The notes below the pieces were generated by a model that saw only the letters and a program-made list of their open reading frames with translations, had not been told where the DNA came from and ran no database searches. This document shows, piece after piece, positions 25,888 through 34,432 of a stretch of 64,000 nucleotides of DNA. The position numbers and the translations under genes are program-made. The DNA is from Bog-473 sp963840245 (GTDB taxonomy: Bacteria; Actinomycetota; Acidimicrobiia; Acidimicrobiales; RAAP-2): NCBI GenBank assembly GCA_963840245.1, contig CAWIYI010000020.1, positions 1 through 64,000 on the forward strand. The letters run 5' to 3'. Positions within the stretch are counted from its first letter, which is position 1. Every line of letters begins with the position of its first letter.

Positions 25888-27444
25888 ATGGAACACTCCA
25901 TGGCCGAACGCCTGGCCGACCTGGCCGAACGCAAGAACGAGGCCCTCCACGCCGGGAGCGCGAGAGCAGTCGAGCGCCAGCACGGCCAGGGGAAGCTGAC
26001 CGCGCGGGAGCGCATCGAGTACCTCCTCGACGAGGGCTCCTTCCAGGAGCTCGACATGTTGGCCCGGCACCGGGCCCACGGCATGGGGCTCGAGGACAAC
26101 CGGCCCTATACCGACGGGGTGGTGACGGGCTTCGGCACCATCGACGGCCGGCGGGTGTGCCTCTTCAGCCAGGACTTCACCGTCTTCGGCGGCGCCCTCG
26201 GGGAGGTCTTCGCCGAGAAGATCCACAAGGTGATGGACCTGGCCGCCTCCACCGGGGTTCCCATGATCGGGCTGAACGACGGCGCCGGGGCGCGGATCCA
26301 GGAGGGGGTCGTCTCGCTGCACTCCTACGGCGGCATCTTCCGCCGCAACGTCACGGCCTCGGGCGTGATCCCCCAGATCAGCGTGATCCTGGGGCCGTGC
26401 GCCGGCGGCGCCGTCTACTCGCCGGCCATGACCGACTTCATCTTCATGGTGCAGGGCACCTCGCACATGTTCATCACCGGCCCCGACGTCGTGAAGACGG
26501 TGACGGGCGAGGACGTCACCCTCGAGGAGCTCGGCGGCGCCATGAGCCACGCCACCAAGTCGGGGGTGGCCACCTTCGTGTCCCCCGACGAGAAGGCCTG
26601 CCTCGACGACGTGCGCCAGCTCCTCTCCTTCCTCCCCGCCAACAACCTCGAGGAACCGCCGATCGAGCCGAGCGGCGACGAGCCCGACCGCGCCGTGACC
26701 GAGCTGATCGACTTCCTGCCGACCTCGCCCAACCAGCCCTACGACATGAAGCGCATCATCACGGCGATCGTCGACGACGGCGAGTACATGGAGGTGCACC
26801 GCCACTGGGCCATGTCGATCACGTGCGGCTTCGCCCGGATGAACGGCCGCGTCGTCGGCATCGTGGGCAACCAACCGGCCGTGCTGGCCGGAGTGCTCGA
26901 CATCGACTCGTCGGAGAAGGCCTCGCGCTTCGTCCGGACCTGCGACGCGTTCAACATCCCGCTCCTCACGTTCGTGGACGTCCCCGGCTTCATGCCCGGC
27001 ACCGACCAGGAGTACGGCGGGATCATCCGCCACGGGGCCAAGCTCCTGTACGCCTACTGCGAGTCCACCGTGCCGCGGATCCAGATCATCACCCGCAAGG
27101 CCTACGGCGGCGCCTACGTCGTCATGAACTCCAAGTCGATCGGCGCCGACCTCGCCTTCGCGTGGCCGTCGGCCGAGCTGGCGGTCATGGGCCCCAACGG
27201 CGCCGTCGAGATCGTCTACCGGCGCGAGCTGGTCGAGGCGGCCGACCCGGCGCGCCGGCGGGCCGAGCTGATCGACGAGTACACGGAGCGCTACGCCAAT
27301 CCGTACATCGCGGCCGAGCGCGGCTACATCGACGACGTCATCTCGCCGGCCGACACGCGCGCCGTCATCTGCCGCAGCCTCGACATCCTCTCCTCCAAGC
27401 GCGAGGAGCTGCCGCGGCGCAAGCACGGCAACGTCCCGCTGTGA
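25888..27444 (+). CDS. Acyl-CoA (propionyl-CoA type) carboxylase beta subunit, carboxyltransferase
   Basis: Transfers CO2 from carboxybiotin to an acyl-CoA, probably propionyl-CoA to give methylmalonyl-CoA. The protein has 518 residues. The N-half holds LTARERIEYLLDEGSFQELD and the acyl-CoA oxyanion loops DGAGARIQEG and GPCAGGAVYSPAMTD. The C-half holds FVDVPGFMPGTDQEYGGIIR, RKAYGGAYVVMNSKSIGAD and AVMGPNGAVEIVYRREL. Start chosen at 25888, which matches the family and follows a leaderless -10. The biotin-carboxylase/BCCP alpha subunit is not in the window. Neighbours (ecm, ccr, epimerase) point to propionyl-CoA assimilation at the end of the ethylmalonyl-CoA pathway, so pccB-like is more likely than accD. 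Confidence 0.93.
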   Translation: MEHSMAERLADLAERKNEALHAGSARAVERQHGQGKLTARERIEYLLDEGSFQELDMLARHRAHGMGLEDNRPYTDGVVTGFGTIDGRRVCLFSQDFTVFGGALGEVFAEKIHKVMDLAASTGVPMIGLNDGAGARIQEGVVSLHSYGGIFRRNVTASGVIPQISVILGPCAGGAVYSPAMTDFIFMVQGTSHMFITGPDVVKTVTGEDVTLEELGGAMSHATKSGVATFVSPDEKACLDDVRQLLSFLPANNLEEPPIEPSGDEPDRAVTELIDFLPTSPNQPYDMKRIITAIVDDGEYMEVHRHWAMSITCGFARMNGRVVGIVGNQPAVLAGVLDIDSSEKASRFVRTCDAFNIPLLTFVDVPGFMPGTDQEYGGIIRHGAKLLYAYCESTVPRIQIITRKAYGGAYVVMNSKSIGADLAFAWPSAELAVMGPNGAVEIVYRRELVEAADPARRRAELIDEYTERYANPYIAAERGYIDDVISPADTRAVICRSLDILSSKREELPRRKHGNVPL

Positions 27445-27659
27445 CCCTGCCCGTCGACCCCGACCAGCTCACGCTGCGGCCCCGGAGCGCCCCGGACCCG
27501 GCCGTGCTGGCCGCCATCACGGCCGCGGTGCAGCTGGCCTGGCCCCGCCCGGCACCGCCCGACGAGCACGACCCCGTGCACGAGCCGTGGCGCTTCAGCG
27601 GGCGCTGGTGGCACAAGCCGCTGCCCCTGCGCCGTGATCGGCCCTGGGCCGGACGCTGA
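27441..27659 (+). CDS. Small protein in the position of an acyl-CoA carboxylase epsilon subunit
   Basis: A 72-residue ORF with a GTG start that overlaps the carboxyltransferase stop (GTGA). It reads VTLPVDPDQLTLRPRSAPDP, a short helix AVLAAITAAVQLAW, a Pro/acidic linker and a Trp-rich end PWRFSGRWWHKPLPLRRDRP. Position, size and the helix-plus-basic/Trp tail resemble the epsilon subunits that stabilise actinobacterial acyl-CoA carboxylases. Sequence identity to that family is not evident, so the role is inferred from context. Confidence 0.6.
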   Translation: MTLPVDPDQLTLRPRSAPDPAVLAAITAAVQLAWPRPAPPDEHDPVHEPWRFSGRWWHKPLPLRRDRPWAGR

Positions 27660-27962
27660 CGGTCTACGTCGACGACTGGCGCCAGCGGGCGACGGTGCGC
27701 GACCGCACCGACCGCTGGTCGCACCTGCTGGCCGACGATCCCGCCGAGCTGCACGCCATGGCCGCCGCGCTCGGGATCCCGCTGCGGGGCTACCAACACC
27801 ACCGTCGCTCGGCGGCGCTGGACCACTACGACGTGCCCGAGAGTCTCCGGGTGCGCGCCATCGAGCTCGGTGCGGTGGCCGGTGACCTGGCGCGAGATGG
27901 CGCGGCTCACCCGGGAGTGGCGCCGCGCTGGCGCTCGGCCAGAGCCACCAGGTCCTCCATGA
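27656..27962 (+). CDS. DUF4031 family protein, apparent CTG start and one-base frameshift
   Basis: Recognised by TVYVDDWRQRATVRDRTDRW, SHLLADDPAELHAMAAALGI and DHYDVPESLRVRAIELGAVA, the DUF4031 pattern; function unknown. No ATG, GTG or TTG precedes the conserved TVYVDD. The codon there is CTG (27656), overlapping the previous stop as CTGA. Near 27880 one extra base in GTGGCCGGTGACC breaks the frame. Without it the protein continues VTWREMARLTREWRRAG and stops at 27960-27962, giving 101 residues. The end overlaps the converging ecm 3' end by 56 bp. Confidence 0.7.
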
Positions 27963-29900
27963 TGCGGTCGAAGGAGTAGTCCTTCGGCGTGTAGACCGAC
28001 GCCACGCCCTTGCCCAGCAGGAGCTCGGCGTCGTCGGGCGGGATGATGCCCCCGACGACCACCGCCGCGGTGCTCCCGGCGGCGCGGAGGCGGTCGAGCA
28101 CGTCGGGCACCAGCTCCAGGTGCGAGCCCGACAGGATGGACAGCCCCACGATGTCGACGTCCTCGTCGCGGGCGGCCGCCACGATCTGGGCCGGCGTCAG
28201 CCTGATCCCCTGGTAGATCACTTCGAAGCCGGCGTCGCGCGCCGCCACCGCGATCTGCTCGGCCCCGTTGGAGTGCCCGTCGAGCCCCGGCTTGGCCACC
28301 AGCAGGCGCGGCGGGCCCCCCGTCTCCTCGGCCAGCCGCCGCGTGCGCAGGCGGACGGGCGCCAGGTCGTCACCGCGCCGGCCGACCCCGCCACTGACGC
28401 CGGTGGGCGCACGGAACTCGCCGAACACCTCGCGCAGCGCACCGGCCCATTCACCCGTCGTACCGCCGGCGTGGGCCAGTGCGATCGTCGCCCCCATGAT
28501 GTTGCCCGCCGGGCGTGTCGTCGTTGGCGACGCGGCGCAGCTCGTCCAGCGCGGCCCGCACCGCCGCAGTTGTCGCGCTCGGCCCGCCAGCGCTCCACGT
28601 CGGCGATCTGCTCCGCCTCGACGTGGTGGTCGACCTTCAGGATGTTCTCGAACTCGCCGTCGCCGAGCAGCGGGGAGGGCGCGGTCTCGGTGAAGACATT
28701 GACGCCGACCACCTTCTGCTCGCCCGACTCGATCCGCCGCACCCGCTCCGCCTGGCTGCGCACCAGCCGGCGCTTCAGCTCGTCGATCGCCTCGAAGGCC
28801 CCGCCGAGCGCCTCCACGTCGGCCAGCTCCGCCGAGGCCGCCTCGGCCAGCTCGGCCGTCTTGGCCTCGACGACCACCGATCCCTCGAAGATGTCGCCGT
28901 ATTCGAGCAGGTCGGACTCGAAGGCCAGCACCTGCTGGATCCGCAACGACCACTGCTGGTCCCAGGGCCGGGGCAGCCCGAGCGCCTCGTTCCAGGCGGG
29001 CAGCTGCATGGCGCGGGCCCGGGCGCTCTTGGACAGCGTGACGCCGAGCGTCTCGAGCACGATGCGCTGCACGTTGTTCTCGGGCTGCTGCTCGGTCAGC
29101 CCGAGCGAGTTCACCTGCACGCCGTAGCGGAACCGGCGCAGCTTGGGGTCCTCGACCCCGTAGCGCTCACGGCAGATGCGGTCCCACAGCCGGGTGAAGG
29201 CGCGCATCTTGCAGGTCTCCTCCACGAAGCGGACGCTCGAGTTCACGAAGAAGCTGATGCGTCCGACCACGGCGGGCAACTCGGCATCGTCGATCTTGCC
29301 CGAGGCGCGCACACCGTCGAGCACGCCGATGGCGGTGGCCAGCGCGTAGGCGATCTCCTGCACCGGCGTGGCACCCGCCTCCTGCAGGTGGTAGCTGCAG
29401 ACGTTGATCGGGTTCCACTTGGGCGCCTGGCGCACCGTGTAGGCGATGGTGTCGACGGTGAGGCGGAGGCTGGGGCCGGGCGGGAAGATGTACGTCCCGC
29501 GGCTCAGGTACTCCTTCACGATGTCGTTCTGGGTCGTGCCCGCCAGCAGCGAGGGGTCGACACCCTTGTCCTGCGCGTGCGCCACGTAGAGACCGAGCAG
29601 CCACGCCGCCGTGGCGTTGATGGTCATGGAGGTGTTCATGTTCTCGACGGGGATGCCCTCGAGCAGCTCCTTCATGTGCCCGAGGTGGGCCACGGGGACG
29701 CCGACCTTGCCGACCTCGCCGGCCGCCTCGGGGGCGTCGGGGTCGTACCCGGTCTGGGTGGGCAGGTCGAAGGCGACGGAGAGCCCCGTCTGCCCCTTGG
29801 CCAGGTTGGTGCGGTAGAGCTCGTTGGAGGCGCGCGCCGTCGAATGGCCCGAGTAGGTGCGCATCACCCACGGCGCGTCACGCTGCGGGTCGTTGGCCAT
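27907..29900 (-). CDS. ecm: Ethylmalonyl-CoA mutase (coenzyme B12-dependent), two one-base frameshifts
   Basis: Isomerises ethylmalonyl-CoA to methylsuccinyl-CoA. The substrate domain reads WVMRTYSGHSTARASNELYR, LAKGQTGLSVAFDLPTQTGY, MNTSMTINATAAWLL and NVCSYHLQEAGATPVQE. It keeps the sequence RRFRYGVQVNSLGLTEQQPE typical of Ecm/MeaA. The C-terminal B12 domain has the DxHxxG ligand motif DGHSNGAEQI, GLSILSGSH and GGIIPPDD. Two extra bases, near 28572 (AACTGCGGC) and 28508 (GGCGGGCAAC), split the gene. Removing both gives 663 residues, close to Ecm and shorter than typical methylmalonyl-CoA mutase. Assignment to Ecm over Mcm rests on sequence resemblance, length and the nearby ccr. Confidence 0.88.
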
Positions 29901-29967
29901 TCACATCACCTCCGGACGAGTGGGGCGCACCACCATTCTGCCCGGGTTCCGCACCGCCCGGGCACGG

Positions 29968-30822
29968 CTAGCGGTTGTAGTCGTAGAAGCCCTTCTTGGA
30001 CTTGCGGCCGAGCTGCCCCGAGGTGACGAGGCGGCGCAGCAGGGGCACCGCGGCGTAGTTGGGGTCGCGGTACTCCTCGTAGAGCGCGTCGAGGATGGCG
30101 AGGGAGGTGTCGAGGCCGACGAGGTCGAGCAGGGCGAAGGGGCCCATCGGGAACCCGCAGCCGCCCTTCATGGCGGCGTCGATGCCCTCCTTGGTCGCCA
30201 CACCCTGCTCGAGGAGGCGCACCGCGTTGTTGAGGTACGGGAACAGCAGTGCGTTGACGATGAAGCCGGCCTGGTCCTTCACCTCGACGGGATCCTTGCC
30301 ACAGGCACTGGCGAAGGAGACCGCCGCCGCCATGGTGGCGTCGCTCGCCGTGATGGGCCGCACGACCTCCACGAGGGCCATGGCCGGGGCCGGGTTGAAG
30401 AAGTGGATGCCGCACACCAGGTCGGGGCGACCCGTCGCCATGGCCATCTCCACGACCGGGAGCGTCGAGGTGTTGGTGGCCAGGATCGTCTCGGGCTTGC
30501 AGACGCTGTCGAGCTCGGTGAAGAGCGCGCGCTTGGCGGCGAGGTCCTCGACGACCGACTCGATGACCAGGTCGACGTCGACCAGATCACCGAGGTGTGC
30601 CGTGGCGCGGACGCGCCCGGCGATGGCGGCCGCCTCCTCCTCGGTGCGCTTGCCCTTCTCGACCTGCTTGGCCAACGACCGGCTCAGGCCGGCCATCATG
30701 GCGTCCGCGCCTACCTGGGTCCGGCTGCGCAGCACGACCTCGTGCCCGGTGGCGGCGGCCACCTCGGCGATGCCCGAGCCCATGATCCCCGAACCGACGA
30801 TTCCTACCCGCGTGATCGACAT
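29968..30822 (-). CDS. 3-hydroxybutyryl-CoA dehydrogenase
   Basis: NAD(P)-dependent reduction of acetoacetyl-CoA or the reverse oxidation. The protein has 284 residues from the ATG at 30822. The Rossmann motif GIVGSGIMGSGIAEVAAATG is at the N-terminus. LATNTSTLPVVEMA, HFFNPAPAMALVEVV and AGFIVNALLFPYLNNAVRLL are the HAD-family catalytic and dimer motifs. It ends GRKSKKGFYDYNR. A palindromic operator overlaps its promoter. With the thiolase it would form the acetoacetyl-CoA branch feeding crotonyl-CoA; no crotonase is in the window. Confidence 0.93.
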   Translation of the reverse strand: MSITRVGIVGSGIMGSGIAEVAAATGHEVVLRSRTQVGADAMMAGLSRSLAKQVEKGKRTEEEAAAIAGRVRATAHLGDLVDVDLVIESVVEDLAAKRALFTELDSVCKPETILATNTSTLPVVEMAMATGRPDLVCGIHFFNPAPAMALVEVVRPITASDATMAAAVSFASACGKDPVEVKDQAGFIVNALLFPYLNNAVRLLEQGVATKEGIDAAMKGGCGFPMGPFALLDLVGLDTSLAILDALYEEYRDPNYAAVPLLRRLVTSGQLGRKSKKGFYDYNR

Positions 30823-30833
30823 GGGCGTTGAGT

Positions 30834-30847
30834 TTACCGGTCGGTAA
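30834..30847. promoter_or_regulatory. Palindromic operator, perfect copy
   Basis: TTACCGGTCGGTAA is an inverted repeat TTACCG-NN-CGGTAA, 11 bp upstream of the 3-hydroxybutyryl-CoA dehydrogenase start. It overlaps that gene's -10 candidate TAAACT (30831-30836 on the minus strand). A one-mismatch copy lies in the thiolase/ccr divergent promoter. Size and symmetry suit a TetR-type repressor; no regulator gene is in the window. Confidence 0.65.
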
Positions 30848-30897
30848 CCACGGGCGTCGAAGCGGGACGGGGCGTCGGGCGTGCAAGAGTGGCGCCC

Positions 30898-31584
30898 ATG
30901 GACGAGCCCGGCACGCTGGCCCTGGTCGGGGGCGGCGAATGGACCGAGGGCTGCACCTTCGACGCCGCCCTCCTGGCGGCCTCGGGCGGGGCCGACGTGG
31001 TGGTGCTGCCGACAGCGGCGGCCTACCAGCACCCCGAGCGGGTCGTGCTGCGGGCGGCCGAGTGGTTCGAACCCCTCGGGGCCCGGGTGGAGGGGCTCAT
31101 GGTGGTGGACCGGGCCTCGTCCGAGGACCCGGGCATGGCGGCGGCCCTCGCCGGCTCCCGTTTCATCTACCTCTCCGGCGGCTCACCGCTGCACCTGCGC
31201 GCCGTCCTCAAGCGGTCCGCCGTCTTCGAGGCGCTGCTGCAGGCCTTCGCCGGAGGGGCCGTGGTGGCCGGCGCCGGCGCCGGCGCGATGGTGCTCACCG
31301 ACCCCATGGCCGACCCACGGGGTGGGGCGTTGACCCTCGGGCTGGGCCTGGTCGACAACGTCACGGTCGTCCCCCACTTCGGTGACGAGCACGACGACGC
31401 CCACGGCCAGAAGCTCGAGCGGACGGTGGCGATGGCGCCGGCGGCGCTGCCGGTGGTGGCCCTCCCGGCTCGCACCGCGCTGATCAGGGACGGCAACGGC
31501 GCCTGGCGCTCCGAGGGGGCGGGGACGCCGGCGGTGTTCGTCGGCGGCACGCTGACCGAGGGTCTGGGCGCGCTGGGGGGCTGA
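30898..31584 (+). CDS. Peptidase S51/cyanophycinase-like protein lacking the nucleophilic serine
   Basis: A 228-residue protein with the S51 class-I-glutamine-amidotransferase-like fold signature: LALVGGGEWTEGCTFDAALL, VVVLPTAAAYQHPERV, FIYLSGGSPLHLRAVL and DPRGGALTLGLGLVDNVTVV. The nucleophile elbow is normally GSSAGAM or GTSAGA. Here it reads AGAGAGAM (residues 124-131), with Gly127 where the serine should be; codons 31267-31290 are clean. The protein is therefore probably catalytically dead. ATG 30898 is preferred over a GTG three codons earlier. Confidence 0.8.
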   Translation: MDEPGTLALVGGGEWTEGCTFDAALLAASGGADVVVLPTAAAYQHPERVVLRAAEWFEPLGARVEGLMVVDRASSEDPGMAAALAGSRFIYLSGGSPLHLRAVLKRSAVFEALLQAFAGGAVVAGAGAGAMVLTDPMADPRGGALTLGLGLVDNVTVVPHFGDEHDDAHGQKLERTVAMAPAALPVVALPARTALIRDGNGAWRSEGAGTPAVFVGGTLTEGLGALGG

Positions 31585-31661
31585 CCGCACGATTCTGCGC
31601 CCCCCTCTGCCGGCGGGCGGCACCGCTCTCGTGACTGATGGTCGAGGCTATTTCCGAGGAG

Positions 31662-32219
31662 TTAGTCCTTCTCCTCGATCGTGACGCTCTCGATCACGAC
31701 GCGCTCGGTCGGCGCGCCCGAGCGGCTTCCCACGTTGTTGATCTTCTCCACGACGTCGAGCCCGGTGACGACCTCGCCGAAGTGTGCGTACAGCGGCGGG
31801 AGGCGCACACCGTCGGGACCGCTGATGACGAAGAACTGGCTGCCGTTGGTGTTGGGACCGGCGTTCGCCATCGCCAGGGAGCCGACCTTGTAGCGCCCTG
31901 GGGACGGCAGTTCGTCGTCGAAGCGGTAGCCGGGCCCGCCGGAGCCCGACCCGGTGGGGTCGCCGCCCTGGAGCACGAAACCCGGGATGATGCGGTGGAA
32001 CACGATGCCGTCGTAGTAGTGGTAGCGGGCCAGGAAGACGAAGCTGTTGACGGTCTTCGGCGCGGCGAGAGGATCGAGCGCAATGACCATCGTGCCGTGC
32101 GAGGTGACCATCGTGGCCACGTAGCGCTTGTCGGGATCGATGAACATCGGCGGCTCTTCGTCGAACTTGCGCTGCTGCGGGCTCGAGCCGTCGGCTGCGG
32201 GCGGTGTCGGTGTGGCCAT
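31662..32219 (-). CDS. Peptidyl-prolyl cis-trans isomerase, cyclophilin type (soluble)
   Basis: A 185-residue cyclophilin without signal peptide. Motifs: VNSFVFLARYHYYDGIVFHR, IIPGFVLQGGDPTGSGSGGP, LAMANAGPNTNGSQFFVISG and YAHFGEVVTGLDVVEKI. The Arg in VFHR and the Phe/Gln of NGSQFF are the usual active-site residues. It lies 10 bp downstream of a membrane-anchored paralogue. Confidence 0.92.
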   Translation of the reverse strand: MATPTPPAADGSSPQQRKFDEEPPMFIDPDKRYVATMVTSHGTMVIALDPLAAPKTVNSFVFLARYHYYDGIVFHRIIPGFVLQGGDPTGSGSGGPGYRFDDELPSPGRYKVGSLAMANAGPNTNGSQFFVISGPDGVRLPPLYAHFGEVVTGLDVVEKINNVGSRSGAPTERVVIESVTIEEKD

Positions 32220-32229
32220 GGTGACTGTC

Positions 32230-33069
32230 CTAGCTCTCGTTGATGGTGACGGAGATGATGCGTTGGGTGACGTCGGGCGGCGTGCCGCTGGCAGAACCTT
32301 GCTTGTCGATGGTGCTGACGACGCTCAGGCCGGATGTGACCTGCCCGAACAGTGAGTAGCTGTTGGGGAGGCTCTCGCCCTGCGGCCCCGAGACGATGAA
32401 GAATTGGCTCCCGCCGCTGTTGGGCTGGCCCGTGTTGGCCATGACCAGCGAACCCAGAGGGTACTGCTGGGCCGGGTTGGCGGCCTTGGGCGGGAGCTCG
32501 TCGGGGATGGTGTAACCCGGTTCGGTCCCAGCGTTGGTCTGCGCCGGGTTGCCGGTCTGGAGCACGAAGCCGGGAATGACCCGGAAGAAGGCGCCGCAGT
32601 TGAAGTAGCCCTTGTTGGCCAGGAACACGAAGTTGTTCACGGTCTTGGGGGCGGCCGTGGCATCGAGCGAGGCCTCGAAGGTGCCTGTGGTCGTCTTGAA
32701 CGTGGCCGAGTACTGCTTGGACGTGTCGATCGTCATGGGCGGCGGGGCCGTGTACTTCTGGCTGGCGGCCGCCGTCGGGGTCGTCGGCGATGCCGGGCAG
32801 CCGGCCTTGACCGCCGCCTCGTTCGCCTGGGCCTGCAGCGCCGCGTTGGTGCCCTTCGCGGCCGCCGTCGTGGTCGTGCTGTTCGCGGTGGACTTCGAGG
32901 CCGAGTTGTTGTTGCCCGAGACCAGGAAGACGATCCCGACGATCACCCCGGCGATGACCACCACGATGATGGCGTTGCGGATCTGCTTGCGGCGTTTCTG
33001 CTGCTGGGCCTCGGCGGCCAGCCGCGCCTCCCTGGCCACGCGCTGACGGGCTCGCTTGTCGCTGGGCAC
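32230..33069 (-). CDS. Peptidyl-prolyl cis-trans isomerase, cyclophilin type, membrane-anchored
   Basis: 279 residues from GTG 33069. The N-terminus is a charged cytosolic helix (DKRARQRVAREARLAAEAQQ), then one membrane segment (IIVVVIAGVIVGIVFLVSG, about residues 34-52) and a Ser/Thr/Ala-rich linker. The C-terminal cyclophilin domain has FVFLANKGYFNCGAFFRVIP and LVMANTGQPNSGGSQFFIVS. It is probably an extracytoplasmic foldase. Compared with the neighbour, VFHR is replaced by AFFR. A TATGGT box 8 bp before the GTG suggests a near-leaderless promoter. Confidence 0.9.
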   Translation of the reverse strand: MPSDKRARQRVAREARLAAEAQQQKRRKQIRNAIIVVVIAGVIVGIVFLVSGNNNSASKSTANSTTTTAAAKGTNAALQAQANEAAVKAGCPASPTTPTAAASQKYTAPPPMTIDTSKQYSATFKTTTGTFEASLDATAAPKTVNNFVFLANKGYFNCGAFFRVIPGFVLQTGNPAQTNAGTEPGYTIPDELPPKAANPAQQYPLGSLVMANTGQPNSGGSQFFIVSGPQGESLPNSYSLFGQVTSGLSVVSTIDKQGSASGTPPDVTQRIISVTINES

Positions 33070-33195
33070 GGCCCGAGACCATACCCAATCCTCGGGACGG
33101 CTCCGGATCGCCCCGCCGGAGGCCGAAGGCCCGACATCGCCCGCCCCGGGCGGGAACGGCGGGTGCCGGCGGCGAGCGGGTCGGTGCGCGGTCTG

Positions 33196-33201
33196 TAGCC
33201 T
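33196..33201 (+). promoter_or_regulatory. Leaderless-type -10 box of lysC
   Basis: TAGCCT followed by 6 bp and the lysC ATG at 33208, with no Shine-Dalgarno. Confidence 0.5.
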
Positions 33202-33207
33202 CGTCGG

Positions 33208-34419
33208 ATGCCACTGGTCGTCCAGAAGTTCGGGGGCACCTCGGTCGGCGACGCCGATCGGATCCGTGCCGTGGCCGACCACATCGCACGCACGCGCCGG
33301 CAGGGCTCCGAGGTGGTGGCCGTGGTCAGCGCCATGGGCAAGACCACCGACGACCTCATCCACCTGGCCAACTCGGTGAGCGCCACCCAGCCGCCCCGCG
33401 AGTACGACATGCTCGTCAGCACCGGGGAGCGGGTGTCCATGTCGCTGCTGGTCATGGCGTTGGCCGACCTCGGGGTGGAGGCGGCGTCGTTCACCGGCAG
33501 CCAGGTCGGGATCATCACCGACGACGACCACACCCGGGCCAAGATCCGGGAGGTCAAGGGGGACCGCCTGCGGGAGGCGCTGGCGGCCGGCAAGGTGCCG
33601 GTCGTGGCCGGGTTCCAGGGCGTCTCGGCCGCCCGCGAGATCACCACGCTCGGCCGCGGCGGGTCCGACGCCACCGCCGTGGCGCTCGCCGCCGTCCTCG
33701 GCGCGGACGCCTGCGAGATCTACACCGACGTCACCGGGGTGTTCACGGCGGACCCCCGGATCGTGCCCGAGGCGCACCGGATCAACCGGATCTCGTTCGA
33801 GGAGATGCTCGAGATGGCCGCCACGGGTGGGCGGGTGCTGATGCTGCGCGCCGTCGAGTTCGCCCGGAACCACAATGTCCCGCTGCACGTGCGGAGCAGC
33901 TTCACCTGGGAGCCGGGCACCTGGGTGGTGGAGGAGGATGCAGACATGGAAGAAGCCGTCGTCACCGCAGTGACCCACGACACCTCGGAGGCCAAGGTCA
34001 CCGTCAGCGGGGTGCCGGACCGACCCGGCGTGGCGGCACGGCTCTTCCGGGCGCTGGCCGACAAGTCGATCAACGTCGACATGATCGTGCAGAACACGTC
34101 CGCCCACGGCACCACCGACATCTCGTTCACCGTGCCGACGGCGGACCTGGCGGTCGCGGTGGAGACCTCCCAGGCCCATGCGGACGAGTTGGGCGCGTCG
34201 GGGGTGACGGCGGACGCCGACGTGGCCCGGGTCTCGCTCGTGGGGGTGGGCATGAAGTCCCACCCCGGCATCGCCGCCACCATGTTCGAGACGCTGGCCA
34301 ACGAGAGGATCAACATCGACATGATCTCGACCTCGACCATCCGCACGTCGTGCATGGTGGCCGAGGACGACGTCGAGCGCGCCGTCCGCTCCCTGCATGC
34401 GGCCTTCGCCCTCGACTGA
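33208..34419 (+). CDS. lysC: Aspartate kinase
   Basis: First enzyme of lysine, threonine, methionine and diaminopimelate synthesis. The protein has 403 residues. The kinase domain holds VVQKFGGTSVGDADRI, VVAVVSAMGKTTDDLI and TTLGRGGSDATAVALAAVLG. The regulatory part (from about 247) contains two ACT domains. An internal ATG at residue 247 with its own Shine-Dalgarno probably produces the separate beta subunit. It lies 13 bp before the SixA-like gene. Confidence 0.96.
   Translation: MPLVVQKFGGTSVGDADRIRAVADHIARTRRQGSEVVAVVSAMGKTTDDLIHLANSVSATQPPREYDMLVSTGERVSMSLLVMALADLGVEAASFTGSQVGIITDDDHTRAKIREVKGDRLREALAAGKVPVVAGFQGVSAAREITTLGRGGSDATAVALAAVLGADACEIYTDVTGVFTADPRIVPEAHRINRISFEEMLEMAATGGRVLMLRAVEFARNHNVPLHVRSSFTWEPGTWVVEEDADMEEAVVTAVTHDTSEAKVTVSGVPDRPGVAARLFRALADKSINVDMIVQNTSAHGTTDISFTVPTADLAVAVETSQAHADELGASGVTADADVARVSLVGVGMKSHPGIAATMFETLANERINIDMISTSTIRTSCMVAEDDVERAVRSLHAAFALD
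33946..34419 (+). CDS. lysC: Aspartate kinase beta subunit, in-frame internal start within lysC
   Basis: ATG at 33946 (codon 247 of lysC) is preceded by GAGGAGG at 33931-33937, an 8-nt spacing. The product MEEAVVTAVTHDTSEAKVTV onward has 157 residues and is exactly the two-ACT-domain regulatory chain seen in alpha2beta2 aspartate kinases of Corynebacterium and Bacillus. Seen: the ribosome site and start. Inferred: production of a free beta chain. Confidence 0.6.
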   Translation: MEEAVVTAVTHDTSEAKVTVSGVPDRPGVAARLFRALADKSINVDMIVQNTSAHGTTDISFTVPTADLAVAVETSQAHADELGASGVTADADVARVSLVGVGMKSHPGIAATMFETLANERINIDMISTSTIRTSCMVAEDDVERAVRSLHAAFALD

Positions 34420-34432
34420 TGGCGACCGGCTG

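Noticed and set aside
27907..29900. Methylmalonyl-CoA mutase as the product of the B12 mutase gene
   Set aside because: Single-chain length of about 663 and motifs follow Ecm/MeaA, and ccr and its epimerase are adjacent. Not fully excluded.
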